The notes: generated from the sequence alone by a model not told the origin. A stretch of 64,000 nucleotides of DNA from Halobacillus_A sp043497005 (GCF_043497005.1 NZ_JBIEKE010000001.1:744001-808000), one strand, 5' to 3'; positions 8,345 to 16,861 are shown, counted from the first letter of the stretch. Program-made: numbers and translations.

Positions 8345-9112
8345 ATGATTGATATTCACAGCCACATTCTCCCGGGAGTCGATGATGGCGCACAGACCAT
8401 CGACGAAAGTATAGAGATCGCAGAAGCGGCATTAGCGGAAGGGATCGATACGTTGGTAGCCACACCTCATCATATAAATGGGGACCACACGAACGATAAA
8501 GAAGATATTATCGAGCGAGTGAGGAAGCTGAATAAGGCCTTCGCGCGAAGAGACATTGACGTTAAGGTCATCCCCGGCCAGCAGACAACTATTTATGGTG
8601 ACATGGCTGAAGACCTCTTCAACAAAAACATCTTAACAATCAATGATCATAATAAGTACGTGCTCCTCGATTTGCCGAAAGATCACGTGCCTCACTTTAC
8701 GACGGACCTGATCTTTAGGATGCAGCTAGAAGGGTACTGCCCGATAATTGCTCATCCCGAGCGTCATCCTGAAATCCAGGAGAACCCTCAGCTGCTTTAC
8801 ACTCTCGTAAAAAACGGGGCCAGCTCGCAAGTGACAGCCGCCAGCCTTTGCGGGAAGTATGGCCGAGCAGTGAAGAAGCTTTCCCTGCAGCTCATCGAAG
8901 CTAATTTAGTTCATGTGATTGCCTCTGATGTGCACGAAGTCACCCAAAAAGGGCTGTATATGAGCCAGGCCTTTACGACTATAGAAAAGCATTTTGGTCA
9001 AGCCGTTACCTACAGTTTAATGGATAACGCGCATTACATCATCGAAGGCGAGTCACTTTATAGTGAACCCCCTGAACGTCCAAAACGCAAGAAGATATTT
9101 TCCATTCTTTAA
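8345..9112 (+). CDS. YwqE/CpsB-type tyrosine-protein phosphatase, copy 1 (diverged)
   Basis: This is a PHP-fold, metal-dependent phosphatase of 255 residues. Relatives dephosphorylate bacterial tyrosine kinases that control polysaccharide assembly. DIHSHILPGVDDG (residues 3-15), ATPHH (39-43), HPER and IASDVHE are present. Two positions that bind metal in CpsB-like enzymes are changed. The Glu of PGQE is Gln at residue 80, and the Glu of the IEFP or VEFP motif is Asp at 109 (LLDLP). The copies at 9826, 10903 and 11956 keep both Glu. Activity may therefore be reduced or altered. The C-terminus (KRKKIFSIL) keeps the family's basic-hydrophobic tail. GGAGG at about 8332-8336 supports the start. 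Confidence 0.85.
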   Translation: MIDIHSHILPGVDDGAQTIDESIEIAEAALAEGIDTLVATPHHINGDHTNDKEDIIERVRKLNKAFARRDIDVKVIPGQQTTIYGDMAEDLFNKNILTINDHNKYVLLDLPKDHVPHFTTDLIFRMQLEGYCPIIAHPERHPEIQENPQLLYTLVKNGASSQVTAASLCGKYGRAVKKLSLQLIEANLVHVIASDVHEVTQKGLYMSQAFTTIEKHFGQAVTYSLMDNAHYIIEGESLYSEPPERPKRKKIFSIL

Positions 9113-9126
9113 TAATTTGATGTCAC

Positions 9127-9162
9127 AAAAAGACACATTTCGACAAAGAAATGTGTCTTTTT
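9127..9162 (+). terminator. Intrinsic terminator after phosphatase copy 1
   Basis: AAAAAGACACATTTC pairs with GAAATGTGTCTTTTT across a six-base loop, a strong hairpin with U-run. Confidence 0.85.
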
Positions 9163-9290
9163 GCCTATGCAAATAATTTCATATTATAATGAACAAACGA
9201 CCTTTACATTTATTTCGAATACCGAAGAAGTCCTATATCAAGCACTTCAAAAGAAAACGCATTCTTTATAAAAAACATTTATTCTATATA

Positions 9291-9319
9291 TTGGTTTATT
9301 GTACGTCCTGTGGTATATT
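9291..9319 (+). promoter_or_regulatory. Candidate sigma-A promoter for sinR copy 2
   Basis: TTGGTT at 9291-9296 and TATATT at 9314-9319 are 17 bases apart. They lie 74 bases before the sinR2 start. The surrounding sequence is AT-rich and has no supported gene. Confidence 0.45.
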
Positions 9320-9392
9320 AATAAATAAAAAGTCTCACGTATTTTCCATTAACGAAATTTTGATGGCTGAGCAGGTAAAGTAGGTGAAACCA

Positions 9393-9719
9393 GTGATTGG
9401 GGATCGGATTCAGGCGCTTAGGAAAAGCAAGAGAATGTCCATTATCAAGTTAGCCGAACGAACGGGGTTTGCGAAGTCTTACATAAGCTCCATCGAACGG
9501 GGAGTTCAATCCAATCCGTCTATTCAATTCGTAGAGAAGGTAGCATTAGAATTAGACGTCTCTGTTAACTATCTCATTTTAGGTGAGAACAACGAAGTTC
9601 CTTTCGACGAGGATTGGATTGAGCTCATCGTGGAAGCCATGGATTCAGGAGTAACGAAGGAACAGTTTCGTGAATATCTCGAATTCAACAGATGGCGTAA
9701 GAAACAAGACAAGAAATAA
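9393..9719 (+). CDS. SinR-like XRE repressor, copy 2
   Basis: A 108-residue paralog of the repressor at 7880. It has the same helix-turn-helix (IGDRIQALRKSKRMSIIKLA, KSYISSIERGVQSNPSIQF) and the same SinI-like C-terminal helices (DEDWIELIVEAMDSGVTKEQ, FREYLEFNRWR). GTG 9393 is chosen because AGGTGA at 9382-9387 is well spaced and the protein then begins like copy 1; GTG 9384 is the alternative. It again precedes a YwqE-type phosphatase, so repressor-phosphatase is a repeated unit. The C-terminal domain could allow SinR1-SinR2 mixed dimers or capture by a SinI-like protein such as the one at 47543. Confidence 0.85.
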   Translation: MIGDRIQALRKSKRMSIIKLAERTGFAKSYISSIERGVQSNPSIQFVEKVALELDVSVNYLILGENNEVPFDEDWIELIVEAMDSGVTKEQFREYLEFNRWRKKQDKK

Positions 9720-9775
9720 CCTTAGCAAGACAGCGAGTAAGAGAGAAATGTAGAGAGAAAAGTCAGGACAAAAAA

Positions 9776-9782
9776 AGAGAAC
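9776..9782 (-). promoter_or_regulatory. Candidate SinR box before phosphatase copy 2
   Basis: AGAGAAC is the reverse complement of GTTCTCT, an exact match to the SinR box GTTCTYT, 44 bases before the start of the 9826 gene. A seven-base match alone is weak evidence. Confidence 0.3.
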
Positions 9783-9825
9783 CTGATGAAAATAGGGATA
9801 GGAAATATAGGGAAGGGGAAATCAA

Positions 9826-10590
9826 ATGATTGATATTCACAGTCACATCTTGCCGGGTGTTGATGACGGAGCACAGACAATGGAAGAAAGTATTCAAATG
9901 GCCGAAGCGGCAGTGAAGGAAGGCATCACCACAATCGTGGCTACACCTCATCACGATGGAACATACAGCAATTTTAAACATGACATTATTATCCAGGTGA
10001 GCGAACTGAATCGCATACTGCGGCAAAAGAACATACCGCTGGAAGTATTACCAGGCCAAGAACCTCGCATATCAGATGAACTGATCGAGGATGTGAAAAA
10101 TGAAAAAATCTTATCGATTAATGGAGACAGTACGTTTGTTTTCATTGAATTTCCACACGACGATGTGCCTCACTATGCAAGCAGGCTGCTTTTTGACCTT
10201 CAGGTGGAAGGCTATCAGCCGATCATTGTCCATCCGGAGCGTAATTTAAAAATTCAAGAGAGTCCTAATATATTATATTCCTTAATTAATAATGGCGCCT
10301 TTTCACAGATCACTGCTGGAAGTGTGACAGGGGACTTTGGAAGAACGGCTAAAAAGACAGCGATGCAATTGATTGACGCGAACCTCGCTCACTTAATCGC
10401 ATCAGATGCCCACAACACGAAGAAACGCACCTATTATATGAAGAAAGCCTACAATACGCTGGAAAAAGAGTATGGCCAGTCGATGGTGTATTACTTTATG
10501 GAGAATGCCGAATACGTCATTGATGGACAGGCGTTAGCCAGTGATCCGCCAGAACGAGTGAAGAAGAAAAAATTGCTCGGGTTGTTTTAA
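9826..10590 (+). CDS. YwqE/CpsB-type tyrosine-protein phosphatase, copy 2
   Basis: A 254-residue PHP phosphatase with the metal-binding set intact: DIHSHILPGVDDG, ATPHH, LPGQE, FIEFP, HPER and IASDAHN. It probably acts in the cytosol on tyrosine-phosphorylated kinases, and perhaps on other targets such as UDP-glucose dehydrogenase, a known BY-kinase substrate in B. subtilis. The tail reads PERVKKKKLLGLF. AGGGGAAATCAA gives a good ribosome site before ATG 9826. It follows sinR2 by 106 bases and ends in its own terminator. Confidence 0.9.
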   Translation: MIDIHSHILPGVDDGAQTMEESIQMAEAAVKEGITTIVATPHHDGTYSNFKHDIIIQVSELNRILRQKNIPLEVLPGQEPRISDELIEDVKNEKILSINGDSTFVFIEFPHDDVPHYASRLLFDLQVEGYQPIIVHPERNLKIQESPNILYSLINNGAFSQITAGSVTGDFGRTAKKTAMQLIDANLAHLIASDAHNTKKRTYYMKKAYNTLEKEYGQSMVYYFMENAEYVIDGQALASDPPERVKKKKLLGLF

Positions 10591-10902
10591 GCTCGAACGT
10601 AATCACTAAGCTTCTCGAGGCTTAGTGATTCTTTTCCTTGAAAAAAGATTGACGGTTCGTACATTGACAATTGAATAAAGTGAAGAGGTGAGCGCGGAGG
10701 GTATCCTATCCTGCGAAACCAACCAAAAGTCTCTATGGCTGCACGAGTGAACGTTTAATCAACTGAGGGAAAAGACCCCTTTTTGAATTCCCTGGTTTAT
10801 GAAGGCAGGAATAGTGGTAAGGGTCATTAACCCCTGGAATATACAAAAAAGAATTCTAGCGAAACGGGAATAGGTATAGTCTAAGAAAAGGGAAGGGATT
10901 TT
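10591..10902. other. Intergenic stretch between phosphatase copies 2 and 3
   Basis: Apart from the terminator at 10601-10636 I see no gene. The remaining 260 bases could be a leader for copy 3; I do not recognise any riboswitch class. Confidence 0.5.
10601..10636 (+). terminator. Intrinsic terminator after phosphatase copy 2
   Basis: AATCACTAAGC pairs with GCTTAGTGATT, followed by CTTTT. The stem resembles those at 8210 and 11693, consistent with duplication of the whole unit. Confidence 0.8.
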
Positions 10903-11670
10903 ATGATCGATATACACAGTCACATACTACCCGGTGTCGACGACGGAGCGCAGACGATGGAAGAAAGCATTGAATTAGCTAGATCTGCCGTTCAGGAAGG
11001 AATCGATACCATAGTAGCCACACCACATCATCAGAACGGTCATTTTAATAACTACAAGAACGATATCTTAATCCAGGTCAGTGAATTGAATCGAATCCTA
11101 CAAGAAAACGACATTCCACTTACCGTCCTGCCAGGCCAGGAAACCCGGATTCATGCCGGAATGGTGGAGGATTTACAAAATGACGAAATGCTACCGATTA
11201 ATGAAGAAAGCATGTACGTCTTTGTCGAATTTCCTCATGATCACGTCCCCTCATATGCGAGTAACCTGCTATTTAACTTACAAGTAGAAGGCTATCAGCC
11301 GGTGATCGTGCACCCTGAGCGAAACGAACAAATCCAGGATAACCCAAATCTCCTATACTCATTTGTGAAAAATGGAGCCTTCTCCCAACTAACCGCCGGG
11401 AGTCTTGCTGGTAAATTTGGAAGATCAGCTAAAAAGATTTCTTATCAATTGATCGATGCGAACTTAACGCATGTGATTGCATCTGATGCACACAATGCAA
11501 AAGGCCGCGCCTTTCATATGAAGGAAGCCTACAACGACATCCGCAAGCATTACGGCCAGTCGATGATGCACTATTTCTCTGATAACGCGCAGTACATCAT
11601 TGATAACGAGCCTTTAGCAAGCGACCCGCCTCTTCACGTGAAGAAAAAGAAAGTACTCGGGATCTTTTAA
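10903..11670 (+). CDS. YwqE/CpsB-type tyrosine-protein phosphatase, copy 3
   Basis: A 255-residue PHP phosphatase, closest to copy 2 by eye (QVSELNRIL, EGYQP and PPLHVKKKKVLGIF shared or similar). All metal-binding motifs are present: DIHSHILPGVDDG, ATPHH, LPGQE, FVEFP, HPER and IASDAHN. AAGGGAAGGGA precedes ATG 10903. It has its own terminator, so it is probably a single-gene unit. No SinR gene precedes it, unlike copies 1 and 2. Which substrate distinguishes it from its sisters cannot be read from sequence. Confidence 0.9.
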   Translation: MIDIHSHILPGVDDGAQTMEESIELARSAVQEGIDTIVATPHHQNGHFNNYKNDILIQVSELNRILQENDIPLTVLPGQETRIHAGMVEDLQNDEMLPINEESMYVFVEFPHDHVPSYASNLLFNLQVEGYQPVIVHPERNEQIQDNPNLLYSFVKNGAFSQLTAGSLAGKFGRSAKKISYQLIDANLTHVIASDAHNAKGRAFHMKEAYNDIRKHYGQSMMHYFSDNAQYIIDNEPLASDPPLHVKKKKVLGIF

Positions 11671-11692
11671 CAGAATAGGTAAGCCAATAGCC

Positions 11693-11730
11693 AATAACTA
11701 AGCCTATCCATTTTCAGGCTTAGTTATTTT
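11693..11730 (+). terminator. Intrinsic terminator after phosphatase copy 3
   Basis: AATAACTAAGCCT pairs with AGGCTTAGTTATT across a ten-base loop, followed by TT. Confidence 0.8.
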
Positions 11731-11866
11731 GATTTAGGAAAAAATCCGGAGAATGAAAGCGGATACGCCAAAAGTCCTTAAAATATTTACAATTGGCAAA
11801 TCCTTGTTGTGTCACCTTAATTCGTTAATATTTTACAAAGTTAGTGTAAATCTCTCAAGAACCGCC

Positions 11867-11895
11867 TTCAAATCACAGGAAAAACCTGCTATACT
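11867..11895 (+). promoter_or_regulatory. Candidate sigma-A promoter for phosphatase copy 4 and the polysaccharide genes
   Basis: TTCAAA (11867-11872) and TATACT (11890-11895) are 17 bases apart, 60 bases before GTG 11956. CAAGAAC at 11856-11862, similar to a reversed SinR box, abuts the -35. No terminator lies between this gene and the next three, so the promoter may drive 11956-16861. Confidence 0.5.
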
Positions 11896-11955
11896 AGTAC
11901 CAATCTAATCCATTAAAGTGAACGAAGTGTGAACGTCAGAGAGGAGAACGTTTTA

Positions 11956-12726
11956 GTGATCGATATCCACAGTCATATTCTACCTGCAGTAGACGATGGC
12001 GCTCAATCAATAGAAGAAAGCTTAGAGATGGCGAAAGCAGCTGTTGAAGATGGTATACATACAATTATTGCGACCCCACACCATCAGAATGGCAAGTATA
12101 CGAACGTGAAAGACAACATCTTAAATAGAACCGCCGAGCTTAATCGTAATCTAGAAATCTCTCAAATACCGCTCACAGTTTTACCCGGGCAAGAAACGAG
12201 AATTCACGGAGATATGATCGAAGGACTTCGGGCAGATGAGATTCTCCCATTAACGAATCAAGGGAACTACGTGTTCGTCGAGTTTCCTTCCGATGCCGTC
12301 CCGAGATACGCGAAACAGCTTTTATTTGATATTCAACTAGAGGGCTATCAACCCATCATCGTACACCCAGAACGCAACCGACAAATCATCCAGCACCCCA
12401 GTCTCCTGTTCGACATGGTAAGCAAGGGAGCCTATACACAAATCACTGCCGCCAGCTTAACCGGTCGGTTTGGCAAAAATATAAAGAAATTCACCCACCA
12501 ATTAATCGAAGCTAACTTAACCCACTTGATTGCATCTGATGCCCACAACACCACAAGCCGAGGGTTTTGTCTAACAGATGCATACGACGTACTAAAGGAA
12601 AACTATGGAACATCCATGGTTTATTTGTTTGCGGAAAACGCAGAGTATGTAGTAAACGGTGAAGTGCTTGCGGCTGATTCACCGCAGCCGATAAAGAAAA
12701 AGAAAAAAATCTTAGGAATCTTTTAA
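11956..12726 (+). CDS. YwqE/CpsB-type tyrosine-protein phosphatase, copy 4
   Basis: A 256-residue PHP phosphatase with intact metal motifs (DIHSHILPAVDDG, ATPHH, LPGQE, FVEFP, HPER, IASDAHN) and the tail PQPIKKKKKILGIF. This copy has ALP-type PAVDDG spacing like B. subtilis YwqE and is the one joined to the biosynthetic genes, so it may be the ancestral member. GTG 11956 aligns with the start of the other copies and has GAGAGGAG about 11 bases upstream; GTG 11929 would add nine residues. Only 30 bases separate it from the EpsC-like gene. No matching tyrosine kinase or Wzz-type adaptor gene is in the window. Confidence 0.88.
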   Translation: MIDIHSHILPAVDDGAQSIEESLEMAKAAVEDGIHTIIATPHHQNGKYTNVKDNILNRTAELNRNLEISQIPLTVLPGQETRIHGDMIEGLRADEILPLTNQGNYVFVEFPSDAVPRYAKQLLFDIQLEGYQPIIVHPERNRQIIQHPSLLFDMVSKGAYTQITAASLTGRFGKNIKKFTHQLIEANLTHLIASDAHNTTSRGFCLTDAYDVLKENYGTSMVYLFAENAEYVVNGEVLAADSPQPIKKKKKILGIF

Positions 12727-12756
12727 TCTATGTAAATGAAAGGAGAGTGATTTTCT

Positions 12757-14607
12757 TTGACTACAGCGTTTAGAAAAAGATTGCTTCTCTTAATTCTGAT
12801 TGATTCGTCTATTGTTTCGTTTTCTATTTACTTCTCGCACTTTTTCTTAGGTCCGTCTGATACTGTATTTGATTTAATGATGTTTGTATCTGCACTTACG
12901 TTACTTGCGACTCATCATTTATTCTCAAGTATGTTTGGAATGTATCGAAGAAAATGGCGGTATGCCAGTATGGAGGAACTATTAGGAATTCTTGTAGTTG
13001 TGTCCTTATCTATTGTATCGGCAGCAATTGTCCAATTATTAGCTTTTGAACTAATCTATCAACGAGCGCTGATTATCACGTGGATGCTACATATCTTACT
13101 TATCGGCGGTGTGCGGTTTGCGTGGCGCTACTATAAGACCTACGGAATCACTCTTAATCCTAAAGGGAAAAAAGCCAAACTCGTTCGTAATAATCCAAAT
13201 GCCAAACAGACATTAATTATTGGAGCAGGATCAGCAGGGCAGATGCTGGCCAGGCAAATGAAAAATTCCAATGAAGTGAATTCTAACCTGGTCGGTTTTA
13301 TTGATGATGACTTTACGATGCAGCACTTAACGATAGCTGGTCTTCCTGTATTAGGAGGGACGAGTGACTTAGAAGCCGTTGCTAAAAAGTATCATGTTAA
13401 TCATATTGTTATAGCTATGCCTTCGACAGAACAATCGAGAATGAAAGAAATTATACAAACTGCAAAAGGCGTCGTTAAAAATGTACAAACGCTGCCGATG
13501 ATCGAAGATATTGCGTTAGGTAATGTATCGGTCAGCAGTATTCGCGATGTATCCATTGAAGATTTATTAGGTCGCGAACCTGTGGAGTTAGATATTCAGT
13601 CTATTTCAAGTGAAATTAATGGAAAAACCGTCCTCGTCACAGGAGCCGGCGGATCCATAGGTTCCGAGATTTGCAGACAGCTCATTAAATTCGGCCCTAA
13701 AAAGCTAATTTTACTAGGACATGGCGAAAATAGCATTTATACCATTCACATGGAGTTAAAGCAATTCGATACAGAAACTGAACTTATGACGGTAATTGCA
13801 GACATTCAAGATCGTGATCGTATCTTTGAAATTATGCATGAGTACCAGCCTTCTTATATCTATCATGCCGCCGCTCATAAGCATGTACCGTTAATGGAAG
13901 CGAACCCGAAAGAAGCCGTGAAAAACAACGTGTTTGGTACTAAGAATGTCGCAGAAGCTGCGGATTCAGCAGGTGTACCGAACTTTGTATTGATCTCTTC
14001 AGATAAAGCTGTAAATCCAACGAACGTTATGGGGGCAACAAAACGAGTGGCTGAGATGGTCATTCAATCGTTAAGCAAAGTCAGTCAAACGAGATTCGTA
14101 GCTGTACGTTTCGGAAACGTATTAGGCAGCCGCGGCAGTGTTATTCCACTATTTAAGAAACAAATTGCAAACGGTGGCCCAGTGACAGTTACGCATCCAG
14201 AAATGACCAGGTATTTCATGACGATTCCTGAAGCTTCGCGATTAGTTATTCAAGCAGGGGCGTTAGCACGAGGCGGCGAGATTTTCGTACTTGATATGGG
14301 TGAGCCGGTGAAAATTGTGGACTTAGCGAAAAACCTCATTTCACTTTCAGGCTTTACGGAAAAAGAAATTCCCATCGAATTTAACGGAATACGCCCCGGT
14401 GAAAAGATGTATGAAGAACTGCTCGGTGATAATGAAGTCCACCCAGAACAAATTTATCCGAAGATTTATATTGGTAAGAACAACGATGTGCCGATCGAAA
14501 GCTTATATAACTTCATAGATGTAGAATTTGAGCATATCGAACCTGATGATATTAAAAACACAGTTTTTAAATTAATCGAAAATAAAGAAGTGACATTAAC
14601 GAAATAA
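12757..14607 (+). CDS. epsC: EpsC/CapD-like UDP-sugar 4,6-dehydratase, membrane-bound
   Basis: Residues 1-120 hold four transmembrane helices. A first Rossmann-like region follows (LIIGAGSAGQMLARQM, about 150-165). The catalytic SDR domain follows from about 290 (VLVTGAGGSIGSEICRQL). The active region reads SSDKAVNPTNVMGATKR, with Met in place of the usual Tyr before Lys, as in large WbpM/CapD enzymes. Such proteins convert UDP-GlcNAc to the 4-keto-6-deoxy sugar, the first step towards bacillosamine-type sugars. Length 616 fits the family. TTG 12757 follows GGAGAG. The aminotransferase, acetyltransferase and initiating transferase downstream complete the pathway. Confidence 0.88.
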   Translation: MTTAFRKRLLLLILIDSSIVSFSIYFSHFFLGPSDTVFDLMMFVSALTLLATHHLFSSMFGMYRRKWRYASMEELLGILVVVSLSIVSAAIVQLLAFELIYQRALIITWMLHILLIGGVRFAWRYYKTYGITLNPKGKKAKLVRNNPNAKQTLIIGAGSAGQMLARQMKNSNEVNSNLVGFIDDDFTMQHLTIAGLPVLGGTSDLEAVAKKYHVNHIVIAMPSTEQSRMKEIIQTAKGVVKNVQTLPMIEDIALGNVSVSSIRDVSIEDLLGREPVELDIQSISSEINGKTVLVTGAGGSIGSEICRQLIKFGPKKLILLGHGENSIYTIHMELKQFDTETELMTVIADIQDRDRIFEIMHEYQPSYIYHAAAHKHVPLMEANPKEAVKNNVFGTKNVAEAADSAGVPNFVLISSDKAVNPTNVMGATKRVAEMVIQSLSKVSQTRFVAVRFGNVLGSRGSVIPLFKKQIANGGPVTVTHPEMTRYFMTIPEASRLVIQAGALARGGEIFVLDMGEPVKIVDLAKNLISLSGFTEKEIPIEFNGIRPGEKMYEELLGDNEVHPEQIYPKIYIGKNNDVPIESLYNFIDVEFEHIEPDDIKNTVFKLIENKEVTLTK

Positions 14608-14630
14608 CCTGCATATTGGGAGGAATTCAT

Positions 14631-15509
14631 ATGACAAAAGTAAAAAAAGCAATTATCCCTGCAGCTGGATTAGGAACTAGATTCTTACCAGCCACAAAAG
14701 CCATGCCGAAAGAAATGCTGCCGATCGTAGACAAACCCACCATTCAATACATCATTGAAGAAGCGATTCAATCTGGCATTGAAGACATTATCATAGTTAC
14801 AGGTAAAGGGAAGCGTGCCATTGAAGATCACTTTGATAATAACTTTGAATTACAAGATAACTTAATGAAAAAAGAAAAGTTTGATTTACTAGAAAAGGTT
14901 AATGAAACGTCAAATGTAGACATTCATTACATACGCCAAAAAGAACCTAAAGGCTTAGGACATGCCGTTTGGAGCGCCCGTAAGTTTATCGGTAATGAAC
15001 CATTTGCAGTCCTTCTAGGGGATGACATCGTAGAATCAGATACTCCTTGTTTGAAGCAGCTCATTGATCAATATGAAGAAACTAATTCTTCTATTATTGG
15101 CGTACAGCAGGTAGATGACAATCAAACGCATCGCTACGGCATCATTGATCCATCGGATAAAAACGAGCGTCTTTATCAAGTGAATCGGTTTGTGGAGAAA
15201 CCGAAGCAAGGAACAGCACCTTCAAACTTAGCGATTATGGGACGATATGTATTAAACCCTGAAATCTTTGATTTTTTAGAGCAGCATAAAACAGGTGCTG
15301 GCGGAGAAATTCAATTAACTGATGCCATACAGGAATTAAACGAATTGCAAAGTGTTTTTGCTTATGACTTTGCAGGAAGCCGCTATGACGTTGGAGAGAA
15401 ATTCGGCTTTATTAAAACAACGATTGAGTTCGCATTGAAAAATGAAGAAATTGGGGCAGATGTAGAAGTCTTCTTAGAATCACTTGTCGACAACAAAGTA
15501 AGCCAATAA
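14631..15509 (+). CDS. gtaB: UTP-glucose-1-phosphate uridylyltransferase
   Basis: This enzyme makes UDP-glucose from UTP and glucose-1-phosphate. The nucleotide-binding start KAIIPAAGLGTRFLPATKA and the KEMLPIVDKPTIQYI stretch are diagnostic. FAVLLGDDIV carries the metal-binding Asp, and FVEKPK and RYDVGEKFGF are also present. ATG 14631 has GGAGG 6-10 bases upstream; the TTG at 14616 is rejected. The 292 residues match GalU/GtaB. It lies directly before the UDP-glucose dehydrogenase gene, so the pair supplies UDP-glucose and UDP-glucuronate for the polymer. Confidence 0.93.
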   Translation: MTKVKKAIIPAAGLGTRFLPATKAMPKEMLPIVDKPTIQYIIEEAIQSGIEDIIIVTGKGKRAIEDHFDNNFELQDNLMKKEKFDLLEKVNETSNVDIHYIRQKEPKGLGHAVWSARKFIGNEPFAVLLGDDIVESDTPCLKQLIDQYEETNSSIIGVQQVDDNQTHRYGIIDPSDKNERLYQVNRFVEKPKQGTAPSNLAIMGRYVLNPEIFDFLEQHKTGAGGEIQLTDAIQELNELQSVFAYDFAGSRYDVGEKFGFIKTTIEFALKNEEIGADVEVFLESLVDNKVSQ

Positions 15510-15529
15510 CACTGGATGGAGGAATATAG

Positions 15530-16861
15530 ATGAGAACGATAGCCGTAGTTGGTACTGGGTATGTTGGTTTAGTTACAGGAGTAAGCTTATCTGAAATTGG
15601 TCATACCGTAACGTGTATTGATATTGATGAAGAAAAAGTGCTGAAAATGCAACAAGGCGTGTCCCCTATTTACGAGCCAGGATTATCTGATATGATGACT
15701 AAAAATCTAAATGAAAAACGCTTGTTCTTTACGACACAGCATGAAGAAGGCTTTAAGAATGCTGAAGTGATTTACATAGCTGTAGGTACTCCAGAAAAAG
15801 AAGATGGATCAGCCAACCTAGCGTTTGTAGAACAAGTAGCTAAAGATATCGCAACTAATATTTCTAGGAATACGATCGTCGTAACAAAGAGTACAGTACC
15901 TGTAGGAACGAACGATCGCGTTCAGTCTATTATTGATCATCATCTAGTTGCCAATGTAAAAGTGGAAGTAGTCTCTAACCCTGAATTCCTTAAAGAGGGT
16001 TCAGCTATACACGATTCCTTTAATGGAGATCGTATCGTTGTAGGAACTCAAAGCGAAGAGGCAGCAAATGTGATTGAAGAAATTAACCAGCCATTCGGCG
16101 TGCCTGTTTTTAGAACAGATACTAAAAGTGCCGAAATGATTAAATATGCTTCGAACGCCTTTCTTGCGACGAAAATTAGCTTTATTAATGAAATTTCAAA
16201 CATCTGCGAGCGTTTAGATGCTAACGTAGAAGACGTAGCGAACGGCATGGGAATGGACAAGCGAATTGGCGATAAGTTCTTAAATGCTGGTATTGGTTAT
16301 GGTGGATCTTGTTTCCCTAAAGATACGAAGGCACTAATCCAAATTGCCGGTAACGTAGAGTATGACTTTGAATTACTAAAAGGTGTAGTCAAAGTGAATC
16401 AAAAGCAACAAGGTCTTCTACTAGAGAAGCTTAATGAACGTATACCTGACTTGAAAGGCAAGCGTATTGCTGTGTTAGGGTTAGCGTTTAAACCAAATAC
16501 GGATGATATGCGGGAAGCTGCTTCATTAGTTGTGACTGAAGAACTTATTAATTTGGGCGCTGAAGTTGTAGCTTATGATCCTATTGCCATGGATAATGCC
16601 AAGAGAATTCTTAATGATGAGGTTCAGTATGCGAATGGTGTAGAGGAGGCTGTCAATGGTAGTGACGCTGCTTTAATTCTTACCGAGTGGGATGAAGTTA
16701 AGAATGTTGAAATAAAAGTCTTCGATTCTATGAATTATCCTCTCGTCATTGATGGACGTAACTGCTTAAGTATTGAAGAGATGAAAAAGAGATTTATTGA
16801 GTATCACTCTGTAGGAAGACCTTCAGTTTCAAGTGAGGTTAAGCAAGTTTTATTAAAATAA
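15530..16861 (+). CDS. ugd: UDP-glucose 6-dehydrogenase
   Basis: The product oxidises UDP-glucose to UDP-glucuronate with two NAD+. Residues 1-15 give the NAD site (VVGTGYVGLVTGVSL). The catalytic Cys lies in GIGYGGSCFPKDTKAL near residue 258, and the C-terminal UDP-binding domain contains VLGLAFKPNTDDMREA. The 443 residues match TuaD/Ugd. GGAGG precedes ATG 15530. In B. subtilis these dehydrogenases are activated by tyrosine phosphorylation and reset by YwqE-type phosphatases, which gives the upstream phosphatases a plausible target. The polymer made here therefore probably contains glucuronic acid. Confidence 0.94.
   Translation: MRTIAVVGTGYVGLVTGVSLSEIGHTVTCIDIDEEKVLKMQQGVSPIYEPGLSDMMTKNLNEKRLFFTTQHEEGFKNAEVIYIAVGTPEKEDGSANLAFVEQVAKDIATNISRNTIVVTKSTVPVGTNDRVQSIIDHHLVANVKVEVVSNPEFLKEGSAIHDSFNGDRIVVGTQSEEAANVIEEINQPFGVPVFRTDTKSAEMIKYASNAFLATKISFINEISNICERLDANVEDVANGMGMDKRIGDKFLNAGIGYGGSCFPKDTKALIQIAGNVEYDFELLKGVVKVNQKQQGLLLEKLNERIPDLKGKRIAVLGLAFKPNTDDMREAASLVVTEELINLGAEVVAYDPIAMDNAKRILNDEVQYANGVEEAVNGSDAALILTEWDEVKNVEIKVFDSMNYPLVIDGRNCLSIEEMKKRFIEYHSVGRPSVSSEVKQVLLK

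Noticed and set aside
9139..9147. TTCGACAAA, a reverse match to the Spo0A box
   Set aside because: It lies in the loop region of the strong terminator at 9127-9162, so it is most likely chance.
9189..9383. Open frame for a 64-residue basic protein before sinR copy 2
   Set aside because: There is no ribosome site, it begins inside TATAAT-like sequence, its composition looks like translated AT-rich DNA, and the sinR2 promoter lies within it.
10640..10890. Leader before phosphatase copy 3 as a possible riboswitch
   Set aside because: I compared it mentally with c-di-GMP, c-di-AMP and other common classes and found no matching core motif; no call is justified.
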